NCBI GenBank assembly: GCA_000226015.1 | Contig: JH153611.1 | Span: forward strand, 175,594-197,720 | Reading direction: 5' to 3' | Source: Mnemiopsis leidyi | Lineage: Eukaryota; Ctenophora; Tentaculata; Lobata; Bolinopsidae | Length of the DNA stretch: 22,127 nt | Shown: piece by piece, positions 10,166 to 19,544 of the stretch | Layout of the letters: the number at the start of each line of letters is the position of its first letter | Numbering within the stretch: position 1 is the stretch's first letter | The notes under the pieces: model-generated | Databases searched by the model: none | Told to the model about the DNA's origin: nothing | Seen by the model: the letters and a program-made list of their open reading frames with translations, nothing else | Translations under genes and position numbers: made by a program

Positions 10166-10644
10166 TTTACAAACCAAAACAGGTGCGTACGCACGCTGGT
10201 ACGCGCGCGTAAAAGGCTAGGGCTCTGGCCAGAGCAACACCAAACACGCGACGCGGCTTTTCTTACCTGGGGACCTCAGGCTAATTGTTGCTTGTAGAGA
10301 GAGCCGCGCAACGCCCGGTACCTCATTTTCAATTTCAAATTAAATTTTCAATTCGCTGATGCGCCGTAACTTTTTTCTTTTCTACCCGAATAACACACTT
10401 TTTATTCTATTTAAAATTGCATCAGATATTTCCCAGAAATATATCAAAATTCCCACACCACATATTGGATTAAAAACGTTTAAACTAGATGAAATCTTTA
10501 AAAATATTAATAATAATCAAAAGTCATATGGAAACAAACACAAATCGATAGACACTAAATTGAACACATGAATTGATCTCATATAGATAAGGTGATTAAA
10601 AGTACAAATTGTATATTACACACGCTGATTAGAAAAGAAATGCA

Positions 10645-11770
10645 CTAGACAAGTTGCAACTCTATACTGTGTTCACATGTGTTTAGATTTTGCTTGTCGT
10701 ACTTATGTAAAATGCTCTCAATAAATCTTATTTGTTCATCATAACTTCCTGTGTCAAGAATTTTTAAGTCATTGAAAACCAAGTAACAGTTGGGATCACC
10801 TGTTCTGACTAGGTGATCTAGAAGTGCACTGTTTTGTTGTTAGGAGCCAGATGACCAGTCCCTGAAGCGAAAAATCGTTCATATACAGTATTGACAGTTT
10901 GCCAATATAAGCCGCTTTGGGCCCACATTGTTTACACTGAGTATAATAAACGACCATTGACTTGCAGGAGAGAGGAAATTTGTCCTTGTAGTGGAGCATG
11001 TTGGTTATTCTAAATCCCCGCCGGTAGACAAATTTGAGATCGACTGAAGGAAAGAATTTGTGAACTAATATTGTCAGCTGTCTTTTGACTAAGTGTGAAA
11101 CAGGTCCCAGATAGGGCATCACGACCAGTATTTCTTTGCGAGGAACCTCCTTTGTGCTTGGCTGACTGATGTTGGCATGATGTCGTCCAAGCACAGCTCC
11201 ATTGTACATATCGATAAGATGAGTGGGGAACCCATGTTAATTTGTTCTTCAAGACAGTGATATCCAGGTGGAAAGTCAGCATATCGGAGGCTATTCGGTA
11301 GGCTTAATATACCAATTCGGATATCAGGGCAGTTTTTGTCTTATCCGGCACAAAGGGTGAGTAGTTGTAGAGTAGTCATTTGTCAGTGGGTTTGATCCAC
11401 GTTGAGATCTTTGGGTTGGGATCCTCTGTCCGTTTTATAACTATATCCAAAAAACTCAATTTTCCATCACTTTCTTCCTTCTGACCAAACTTCGCTGATG
11501 AATGAAGACTGTCACGAAACTCGTGGAATTTCACAACGTCCTCACGATTGCTGAACAGGCAGAAAGAGTCGTCGACATATCTCCAGTAGTAGTCAGGAGA
11601 TTACTGTGAACCGTGGATGTAAGTCTCTTCAAGATGAGCCATGAAGATGTTGGTCAGGTTCTATTTGTCTGTAGGTTCTGAAGCTTAGCCCAAGGTCTTC
11701 GTAAAACTCCCACTCAAAAAGAGGTACAGTGTCGGGTCAGCTCCACTTTTGTTGACCTAGCGTTTTGTGA
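10645..11770 (-). pseudogene. Decayed Penelope-like retroelement (reverse transcriptase plus GIY-YIG)
   Basis: Reading the minus strand, the RT active-site motif is RYVDDSFCLF, with YVDD at 11579-11568. It is preceded by NIFMAHLEE near 11630 and by FEWEFYEDLG near 11720. Downstream come SPFVPDKTKTALISELVY, then PYLGPVSHLVKRQL, FVYRRGFRITN, YKDKFPLSC, VVYYTQCKQCGP and AAYIGK (near 10900). The last is the GIY-YIG endonuclease signature, and RT followed by GIY-YIG is the order in Penelope-like elements. The C-terminal part continues in another frame (RTGDPN, RFIESILHKYDKQNLNT) to a TAG at 10647-10645. The frame is broken by TGA at 11378-11376, TAA at 11306-11304, a TAA just upstream of YVDD, and several frameshifts (for example near 11230 and 10870). 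It is therefore a dead copy. No terminal repeats were identified. Confidence 0.85.
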
Positions 11771-12371
11771 CATGCAAATCAACTACCCCTGGGCCCTGTC
11801 AGAAGATGGACTCCTCCAAATGCTTGTACAGAGAAGAAACATCACCATCCAGCACATCTTGAAAATCCTGGAAGAAACTGCTGCAGCTGATCCGGGGCAG
11901 TTTCGACTATGCAGACAGAAACGATTAACACATGTTCATTGAAAGCTTCTTCAACATCAAACTTTTATGTCTACCAACCCCCCTACAAGTTTCCTGAAGA
12001 GTTCAAACTTTTTGGGAAGAGGACTGCCAGGCCCAGCACATGTACAATGACAAGTCTGTGAAGTTCTACACAATATCCATGGAAATCCATCTCTCTGCAT
12101 AGCAGTCAAAAATTATATCTCTCTGCATTGTTTAAGAGTGGTTCTACGACAAATCCTTTGATTTGGGACCAGCTTTCACTTCGCACCACCAATGTTTAAT
12201 CAAATTTTTATGTAAATATACAGAATTATATCAAATATGATGTCAAATCTTCAGATCTTAAAACACTCACTAATAATAAAAGTTAAAAATTGATAGAAGA
12301 TTGATAGAATAGTAACAATTTACAAACACTGAATAATTTAAAAAGTGTACTCTAACACATCTTGATTTCAG
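11771..12371. other. Possible 5' remnant of the Penelope-like element, then AT-rich leader
   Basis: From 11771 to about 11930 the minus strand still reads in fragments (for example DVLDGDVSSLYKHLEESI) that may belong to the upstream part of the same retroelement, but I cannot align them confidently. From about 12130 the sequence is AT-rich without an ORF. It ends in a 3' splice site at 12371 that leads into the zinc finger exon. Confidence 0.35.
12352..12371 (+). promoter_or_regulatory. 3' splice site upstream of the zinc finger start codon
   Basis: CTAAC (12352-12356) is a good branch-point match. Fifteen bases later GATTTCAG ends at 12371. The exon from 12372 is open in the zinc finger frame through to ATG at 12400. 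An upstream exon could therefore be coding, a 5'UTR, or a trans-spliced leader. Confidence 0.55.
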
Positions 12372-12399
12372 GAAGCCAGAAAGTCATAGGTGCTTGTTG

Positions 12400-14232
12400 A
12401 TGAATAGCCCACCAAAGAATGTGGTATCAATACAACCCAATTTTAAGCCTACTAGAACTATTCTACCTATGGGTTTCAATGGAACTATTGTTTCAGCTTC
12501 ACTTAATAAAGCTGCTAATATAGTTTCTGGTAGCACTGTTGCTGCACCTTCTGGAAATGTGTGTGTTGTTCTGAATCTAGTTCCATTATCTTCTAGTCAA
12601 TCTGTAGTCAAGAAGCCCAGGCTTCTCCCTCGTCCTCCAAGACCTGTAGGAAGTTTCACTAATCATTCAGTATACAGCCAACAACTATCTAGGGCCAATT
12701 CGAAACAAACAAGTTCTCTACAATTTGGTGTGGACTGTTCTAAAACCAATATATGTAAAGAGTGTGGCAAGGGATTTTCAAGAAAATCTGATCTGAAGCG
12801 TCACTTTTCAACGCACAGTGATGAAAGACCCTTCAATTGCATGCAATGTGATTTCAGGACTAGCAGAAAAGACTTTTTAAAAGTTCATGAAAGAAAAAAG
12901 CATGATTCAAATTTTCCAAAACCATTTTGCTGTTCTGTTTGTGAAAAACGATTTGCAGTCAACTCTCAACTTAAAATTCATATGCGTGTTCATAGTGGAG
13001 AGCATCCATTTTCATGTTCTGAATGCAACTATACAACAACTCAGAAAGGAAATTTAAGAGCACATGTTCTTTCAAAGCATCCTTATAGAACGGACGTTTG
13101 TGTGCAAAACAATGTAACTGAAAGCAGTATACAGATAGACAAAGGTCATATTTGCAATGTTTGTAGCAAGCATTTTTGTAGAAAGTCAGATCTCAAGAGA
13201 CATGAAGCCACCCACAGTGGCGAGCGGCCTTTCAGCTGTGATTTATGTGATTTCAAAACTGGAAGAAAAGACTTCCTAAAACATCATCAGCAAACCAAAC
13301 ACCAGGCTGATTTTGTCAAGCCAGTAACTTGTTCTACCTGTGGAAAGCGTTTTTCTCTAAATTCTCAGTTGCAAATTCATATGAGGATCCATACAGGTGA
13401 GCATCCATTTAGATGTAACATTTGTGACTATTCCACTACTCAAAAAGGAAATCTTAAAACTCACATGAAGCAGAAACATCCCTCAGTAGAGTTAGATGTG
13501 ATCAAGATGAAGCCATATGAGTGCTCCACATGCAGCAAAAGATTCTTGAACAATGCTAGTCTGAAAGCCCATATGGTAGTTCACACTGGACAATGGCCCT
13601 ATGCTTGCACTATGTGTCCAAGTAAATATAAGTATGCTGAATCATTAAAAAGGCACGAAAAAGTGATCCATTCAGACCTTCCTGAAAATTTGAAACCTCA
13701 TTCTTGCAATGTGTGCAACAAATGGTTTTATAGTGCCAGTAAGTTGAAGGTTCATAAAATGGTTCATAGTGGTGAACAGCCTTTTTGCTGTAATCAGTGT
13801 GATTTCAAAACTGCCTGGAAGCGAAGTCTAACAAAGCATTTACGTGTAAAGCATGGCTTACCTGACAATAATGGACATGCTAGCCAAGTTGTCATGAGCG
13901 GACATGTTGAGGAGATGGCACCTAATTTAAGTGATCTTAACCCAAGCTTACAAATGCACATGACTCCTTCAATGCACCACATGCCTCAACAAATACCAAC
14001 TATGAGAGACTTTTCAGCTAGTATGCGAGATATTTCTACCAATGTAAATCCCATGCGTGATCATATCATGACTACTAATCAGATGCCGAGTGTTAGAGAT
14101 TTGACCACTACCCTCAATGGCTGTGATACCCTTCATTTTCCATTACCCCACCAACATGACTATAATAGACTGTTCTTTCACATGAATGCAATGGGCCCTG
14201 ACTTGAACCATTCTGCTTTGGACAAAAAGTAA
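12400..14232 (+). CDS. C2H2 zinc finger protein with 12 fingers, 610 aa
   Basis: Probably a nuclear DNA-binding transcription regulator. ATG at 12400 follows two in-frame TTG codons. Residues 1-115 are Ser/Asn-rich and include a basic stretch KKPRLLPRPPRP that may be a nuclear signal. Twelve C2H2 fingers span residues about 119-485. Odd-numbered fingers end H-X3-H and even-numbered ones H-X4-H, so they form six pairs joined mostly by HSGE/HTGE-type linkers. Fingers 1-4 and 5-8 are clear duplicates. Helices RKSDLKR occur in 1 and 5, RKDFLK in 2 and 6, NSQL in 3 and 7, and TQKGNL in 4 and 8. Fingers 9-12 are more diverged. The C-terminal 125 residues are Met/His/Asn-rich with four (M/V)RD motifs. 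All zinc-binding Cys and His are intact. The fingers lie on one uninterrupted exon with a 3' splice site at 12371. The pair layout recalls multi-finger proteins such as the ZFP64 or REST type, but I cannot assign an orthologue. Confidence 0.92.
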   Translation: MNSPPKNVVSIQPNFKPTRTILPMGFNGTIVSASLNKAANIVSGSTVAAPSGNVCVVLNLVPLSSSQSVVKKPRLLPRPPRPVGSFTNHSVYSQQLSRANSKQTSSLQFGVDCSKTNICKECGKGFSRKSDLKRHFSTHSDERPFNCMQCDFRTSRKDFLKVHERKKHDSNFPKPFCCSVCEKRFAVNSQLKIHMRVHSGEHPFSCSECNYTTTQKGNLRAHVLSKHPYRTDVCVQNNVTESSIQIDKGHICNVCSKHFCRKSDLKRHEATHSGERPFSCDLCDFKTGRKDFLKHHQQTKHQADFVKPVTCSTCGKRFSLNSQLQIHMRIHTGEHPFRCNICDYSTTQKGNLKTHMKQKHPSVELDVIKMKPYECSTCSKRFLNNASLKAHMVVHTGQWPYACTMCPSKYKYAESLKRHEKVIHSDLPENLKPHSCNVCNKWFYSASKLKVHKMVHSGEQPFCCNQCDFKTAWKRSLTKHLRVKHGLPDNNGHASQVVMSGHVEEMAPNLSDLNPSLQMHMTPSMHHMPQQIPTMRDFSASMRDISTNVNPMRDHIMTTNQMPSVRDLTTTLNGCDTLHFPLPHQHDYNRLFFHMNAMGPDLNHSALDKK

Positions 14233-15007
14233 TAGATTCCGGCTATTGAAAGCCATGGAAAAGGTTTTATCTAAATCATAGAAAATTATCTTGCTAATTC
14301 AAAAAGTGCCTAACATTCTTTTAGAGCTAATTTTAAACAGAACATAAAATCATTTTGATTGGTAGATTTGTAATACAGCGTAATATTAAATCAATTTATA
14401 CAGCTTACACCAAGTGTTTACTAAAAGTATTATGTTCAATGAATCATCCTAAAACCATTTGTACTACCTAGACAACACGTATCAAAAATTAAAGGTTCAG
14501 TTTTTTTGTAGATTTTATTTTTGTGAAAGCTTCAATCTACTGTCTCTAGAAAGATACTTTTGCTGTCACATGATACAAAAAATGTGTTACCACTCCCCAA
14601 AATACCTTCCTCTATCATATTGCACGATCTAAGCTAATATTTTAAACAGTAAATAGTATTTAATGATCATGGTTAATTATGATTAACTTTATTGGAGTAT
14701 TACTGAAATGGAATTAGTATAAAGCAACTATGCCATCATGACTGATAATTGTTAGTTTCTTAGAAAATTTATTGTGAATCATGCATTGTTATGAAACCCA
14801 TTTGCTCTAATGACAGTGTTTTATTTTGAAATAATGCTTTTTACTGTACTTTTTACCTATATCTGGATATGTTAAAAGTTTTGTTATGGATCACTTCACT
14901 TAAGTTATATTTTCCAGAATTAATGCAACGGTTTTGATAATACACTATTTAATGTCGTCAACTGCTCTCACTGTCAATTAATGAAATGCTGTGAAATTAT
15001 TCCTCAG
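14233..15007. other. Zinc finger 3'UTR and intergenic or 5' intron sequence
   Basis: AT-rich, with no ORF of note. Possible weak poly(A) signals (ATTAAA) occur near 14386 and 14489, with no perfect AATAAA close to the stop. The stretch ends with ATTCCTCAG at 15007, an acceptor directly before the ATG of the transporter gene. It therefore contains either an intron or a trans-splice acceptor outron for that gene. Confidence 0.5.
14993..15007 (+). promoter_or_regulatory. 3' splice site abutting the transporter start codon
   Basis: TGAAATTATTCCTCAG is followed at once by ATGAACAG. The same arrangement occurs before the paralogue at 21116. It means either a 5'UTR intron that ends exactly at the ATG or a spliced-leader acceptor. 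Confidence 0.6.
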
Positions 15008-18000
15008 ATGAACAGAAATGTTTACAACATCCATATATTGGGCCTCGGCTTCATGTTTGTCTTCTCCGCTTTCATAACAGCATCTTTTATTGAGGCCATT
15101 GTTTTCAAAGACTTCAACAAAAATGGGATCGATGGTAAAACTGGTAAGAAATTTTAACAGAGTAGTTTTTTGTCTGAATAATTTATTCTTAAACATAAAC
15201 CTGCCTTTGACTTATGGACTTAGCCAGAAATTTCTATTATTTTAATTAAATGATACCTTTGACGTTCGTAAAAAAATAACACTCAAACCACAGGTTTCTA
15301 CAGTTTGGCCATCATTTACGTCTGTTTGGGTCTTGCAAATTGGTTTTCGCCTGCCATTGTCAACAAACTTGGTTAGTAAGCTTTAACAGAACTTTATTTG
15401 AAACTAGTTACGTTAATCAAAATACCATGAATATAATTAAAATTATTACAAGTATTAGTACATTTACCTGCTGAAGCAAATAATGGAAGTTTTGAAGTTT
15501 ATTCCCAGGCTGCAAATTCTCCCTCTTTCTGTCGGCTATCCCCTACACTGGTTTTGTGTTCTGCATGATAAACCCCTACTTGTGGTCGGTCTTCACACTG
15601 TCTGCTCTGCTGGGGGCTGGTGGTGGTGTTATCTGGACTGCTAATGGAGAGGTTTGTTTCTTCTTCTTTTTGTATTCTTCGTTTGCTCGTTTGTTTTGTC
15701 AGATTGTTTTTGTTTTTCTTCGTTTTTGTGTTCTTACGGTTGTTTCTAGTCATTTTGTTCGTTCCTCTCCAAAAAGTCAGTATTTATAGAACCTTGTCTG
15801 CAGGTCATTGCAAAGAACTCTCCCGGAGACACAAAGGCTAAAAACACAGGGATATTCTGGAGCTGGTTTAACACAAGCATGTTGCTAGGGAACGTCTTTC
15901 TTTACTTCTATCTCGGTTTGTTTACCTACTTGATTACTTAACCTTGGTTCGTTTATTTACCTTAGGTTTCTTTATCTAACCTAGGGTTGTTTATTTAACC
16001 CCGGTCTGTTTATTTAATCCCGGTTTGTGCTATTTGTAAACATTAGTTAAGTTTGTCTTTCGAGTCTTTCGCTGCTTTGGTATATTATTAATGTTTTCTA
16101 CTCTGTGATGTTTTACTGATTTAGGAAACTCGGAGACTATTAGTGATAATCAGCGCCATGTCATTTACCTTGTCCTGGGAATTTTCTGCGCTATTGGAAT
16201 GTTCACATTCCTCCTGCTAGCTCCTTCTGGGACTCAGGTCTGTAATCTGGTGTAGAAATCAGTGTTGTCCTGTTATAGTAAAATATAGCGGATAAACCTG
16301 TATGGTTTGGGAAAACTTGTGGTTTAGTCGGTTCATATTGGGCACACGTCTTGTAGACACCGACAATTTAGAACGGAAGTCAGAGCTAATACTAACACTA
16401 AAATACTTACACTAAAATACTAACACTAAAATATACTAACACTAAAATACTTACACTAAAATACTAACACTAAAATATACTAACACTAAAATATACTAAC
16501 ACTAAAATACTTACACTAAAATACTAACACTAAAATACTAACACTAAAATATACTAACACTAAAATATACTAACACTAAAATACTTACACTAAAATAATA
16601 ACACTGAAATATACTAACACTAAAATACTTACACTAAAATACTAACACTAAAATATACTAACACTAAAATACTTACACTAAAATATACTAACACTAAAAT
16701 ATACTAACACTAAAATACTAACACTAAAATATACTAACACTTAAATATACTTACACTAAAATATACTAACACTTAAATATACTCACACTAAAATACTTAC
16801 ACTAAGATACTAACACTAAAATACTAACACTAAAATATACTAACACTAAAATACTAACACTAAAATACTAACACTAAAATACTAACACTAAAATACTAAC
16901 ACTAAAATACTAACACTAAAATATACTAACACTAAGATACTAACACTAAGATACTAACACTAAAATATACTTACACTAAATACTAACACTAAGATACTTA
17001 CACTAAGATACTTACACTAAATATACTTACACTAAATATACTTACACTAAGATACTTACACTAAATATACTTACACTAAATATACTAACACTAAGATACT
17101 AACACTAAATACTAACACTAAATATACTAACACTAAATACTAACACTAAATATACTAACACTAAATATACTAACACTAAATATACTAACACTAAAATACT
17201 AACACTAAAATATACTAACACTAAAATACTAACACTGAAATACTAACACTAAAATATACTAACACTAAAATACTAACATTAAAAAACTAACACTAAAATA
17301 TCATCACTAAAATATACTAACACTAAAATATACTAACACTAAAATACTTACACTAAGATACTAACACTAAGATACTAACACTAAAATATACTTACACTGA
17401 AATATACTAACACTAATTATACTAACACTGAAATATACTAACACTAAATATACTTACACTAAATATACTAACACTAAAATATACTAACACTAAAATATAC
17501 TAACACTAAAATATACTAACACTAAAATATACTAACACTAAAATACTTACACTAAGATACTAACACTAAGATACTAACACTAAAATATACTAACACTAAA
17601 CAACAGTCAGGCGAGGAGGCAGGGAACGTGCCAGAAACACAGTCTATCGTACAGCCCATTATAGACGCAGCTAAGTTCTGTAAAACTTGGCAGATGGGAT
17701 ATCTTTACGGGCCAATTGTCTTCACTGGTAGGCTTCATTTTTCAAATCTACTGCACGTATATCAGATCAAGTTATTTGTATAATGATAAGAAGTATTCAG
17801 GTCTTACCCTTTCTATCTTTAGGGGTTTCTCTAAACTTCTGGAGTTCAGTCTTTATCACTATCATTGGAAACGTCTTCCCTAACCGAAGTTACCTCGCTC
17901 TGGGAGGTATCTGCACTGGGATAGGAGAAATCAGTGCTGGGTAGGAGCCCTATTAATTATCTCTATCTTAAATATCTCTATCTTAACACTATACTGGGTT

Positions 18001-19544
18001 AATTGTTTTGTTATTACTCAGCTTTCTGCTAAAGCGATATCAGCTCCAATAGAGAATAGATGTATCCAGGCAAACAGCAGACGAGTCACAACATTATTTG
18101 TCAAATCTCTACAAATCTGTACAGTGTACCTATATATGGTATATATTATTATATATATATATATGATATATACCACAGGTTTATTTGGGGCAGACTGACA
18201 AATAAGATCGGAAGACATGGTGTAGTGATGTGCAGTACTGTGATCAACTGTTGTCTGTACTACCTAGCTTTCATCAGCTTCCCTTTCGACGCTGCTACCA
18301 CCACTGTAGGTTCTTCCTTGTTTTGTATCTTTCTATTTAACTGGCATGTCTATTTAACTGGCAGGTCAGGATAGGGCAGCGCACTAGAAATTAATAGACC
18401 ATGTATTGGTTATACATTTTTACGAAATTTATTTACCTTGGTTTAACCTAAGATTAAAATTTAACCTGAACCTCTCAATAATTTGATTCACAGTTAAATC
18501 TAAGCAAGAAACTAAGATAAGACTATAACTATAAGTTCTTGTTACCCAGGCATCAGTAGCGGAAGACAACCCGATAGTCCATAGTAACATCTACCTGACT
18601 CTAGTTATGGGAGTCATGCTCGGATTGGGGGACGGTGGGTTTAATGTATCTACCTACGCAGCTCTTGGTACGTGTTTTTTAATTCGTTTTTTAGCTAGCT
18701 TCTTTGTTGTAGAAATATGATGACGAGGTTTTCTCCATAAAAATGGATTGCATGAACAACATTATATGTCTAGGTGAAACATAACATACCATCATGAGTC
18801 AAATGCCGTCAAAAATCGTGACGTAGAATTTCAATTCTAAAGTTGGTGCCTATCTACCAATTTCACTAAAGTACACACCAAACTATCTAACCAATTTCAC
18901 TAAAGAATGTACACACAAAACTTCACTTCACAGGTACAATATTTCACTAAAGTACACACCAAACTTCACAGGTACAATATTTCACTAAAGTACACACCAA
19001 ACTTCACAGGTACAATATTTCACTATAGTACACACCAAACTTCACAGGTACAATATTTCACTATAGTACACACCAAACTTCACAGGTACAATATTTCACT
19101 AAAGTACACACCAAACTTCACAGGTACAATATTTCACTATAGTACACACCAAACTTCACAGGTACAATATTTCACTGAAGTACACACCAAACTTCACAGG
19201 TACAATATTTCACTAAAGTACACACCAAACTTCATTTCACAGGTACAATATTTCACTAAAGTACACACCAAACTTCACAGGTACAATATTTCACTAAAGT
19301 ACACACCAAACTTCATTTCACAGGTACAATATTTGAAGACAACCCTGCACCTGCCTTCGCAGTCTTCAAGTTCGTGCAAAGTCTGGTCGGCGCGTCCGCG
19401 TTCCTGTACTGCGGACACCTGCTGCTGCCGTACCAGCTAGCTATACTAGCTCTGACATGTCTTGCGGGTTGTCTCTGTTTTATCACTCTGGAGAGATACC
19501 CTGATCAGATACTTGTTGTTACTACTGACGAACATCAGGATTAG
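15008..19544 (+). CDS. UNC93-like protein of the MFSD11 type, 10 exons, 428 aa
   Basis: Membrane protein of the major facilitator superfamily, UNC93/MFSD11 branch. MFSD11 is an orphan transporter-like protein, so its substrate is unknown. Exons by my reading are 15008-15143, 15294-15371, 15509-15651, 15804-15915, 16125-16237, 17607-17727, 17823-17940, 18179-18305, 18550-18667 and 19324-19544 (TAG). All introns are GT-AG, the phases agree, and the total of 1287 bases is 429 codons. Length is close to human MFSD11 (about 450). Family signatures in order are NIHILGLGFMFVFSAF (first membrane helix), SLAIIY, WTANGE, NTGIFW, GICTGIGE, LGLGD and APAFAVFKFVQS (near the C-terminus). Exons alternate hydrophobic helices with short loops, as expected for about 12 segments. 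The soluble loop between the two halves (exon 6, SGEEAGNVPETQ) is short. An acceptor directly precedes the ATG. Introns 4, 5 and 9 contain splice-signal-bearing tandem repeats. A paralogue follows 1.6 kb downstream in the same direction. Confidence 0.9.
15915..16030 (+). repeat. 19-bp tandem repeat phased from the intron 4 donor
   Basis: Starting at the exon 4/intron 4 junction (G|GTTTGTTTACC), related units begin at 15946, 15965, 15984, 16003 and 16022, exactly 19 bases apart. Examples are GGTTCGTTTATTTACCTTA and GGTCTGTTTATTTAATCCC. The first interval is 31 bases. Each unit starts with a GGT or GGGT similar to the donor. Confidence 0.75.
16389..17600 (+). repeat. 1.2-kb intron 5 minisatellite of TACTAACAC units
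   Basis: Mixed 14-bp (TAACACTAAAATAC) and 16-bp (TAACACTAAAATATAC) units, with TTACAC and AAGATAC variants, run for about 80 copies. Most units contain TACTAAC or TACTTAC. The array starts about 150 bases after the donor and ends six bases before the acceptor (CAACAG, 17601-17606) of exon 6. Confidence 0.95.
18138..18174. repeat. AT-rich hairpin just upstream of the intron 7 acceptor
   Basis: GGTATATATTATTATATATA pairs with TATATGATATATACC, with a small loop. It ends four bases before the CACAG|G acceptor at 18178. No polypyrimidine tract lies between the hairpin and the acceptor. Confidence 0.6.
18853..19323 (+). repeat. 38/43-bp intron 9 minisatellite carrying splice acceptors
   Basis: Ten units begin at 18934, 18972, 19010, 19048, 19086, 19124, 19162, 19200, 19243 and 19281. 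Eight are 38 bp and two are 43 bp, with an extra five-base step (TTCATTTCACAG). Each unit starts GTACAATATTTCACTAAAG and ends ACTTCACAG. The first 11 bases and the preceding CACAG match the true exon 10 junction at 19324. Two shortened copies without the AG/GT core lie at 18853-18933. Confidence 0.95.

Larger units (their letters stand above)
9117..10330. repeat. CpG-rich block of nested direct and inverted repeats
   Basis: The block is rich in CpG and GCGCGC words, unlike its AT-rich flanks. Repeated words include ACGGGCGATGCGCGTC (about 9246 and 9426). GTAGGTT..CCTAC hairpin motifs followed by tCGACAA occur near 9374 and 9511. Inverted pairs include GCGTAAGAACCTG (9760-9772) with its complement at about 10070-10082, and CCCTTTGCGCGCG (9724) with a complement-like copy at 9924. 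The left boundary may be a Tc1-type inverted end (CACTCCTCAAAAATTAAAG from about 9117). No protein coding is seen. The block looks like an old, rearranged composite mobile element, but the family is not identified. Confidence 0.5.

Noticed and set aside
9117..10330. CpG island promoter for a nearby gene
   Set aside because: No gene start lies close by on either strand, and the internal repeat structure explains the composition better. Not excluded.
12394..12399. TTG as start codon of the zinc finger gene
   Set aside because: Eukaryotic initiation at TTG is unlikely, and an in-frame ATG follows at 12400.
15556..15841. Phe/Val-rich ORFs overlapping transporter exons 3 and 4
   Set aside because: They read through intron 3 (TTC/TTT-rich). 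The spliced frame matches the family and the phases, so these are shadows or read-through.
18907..19440. A 177-codon plus-strand ORF with repeated HTKLHRYNISLKYTPNF-like residues
   Set aside because: It is the intron 9 minisatellite. A 38-bp unit read three times gives a 38-residue repeat, and the ORF enters exon 10 in a frame different from the conserved MFSD11 frame.
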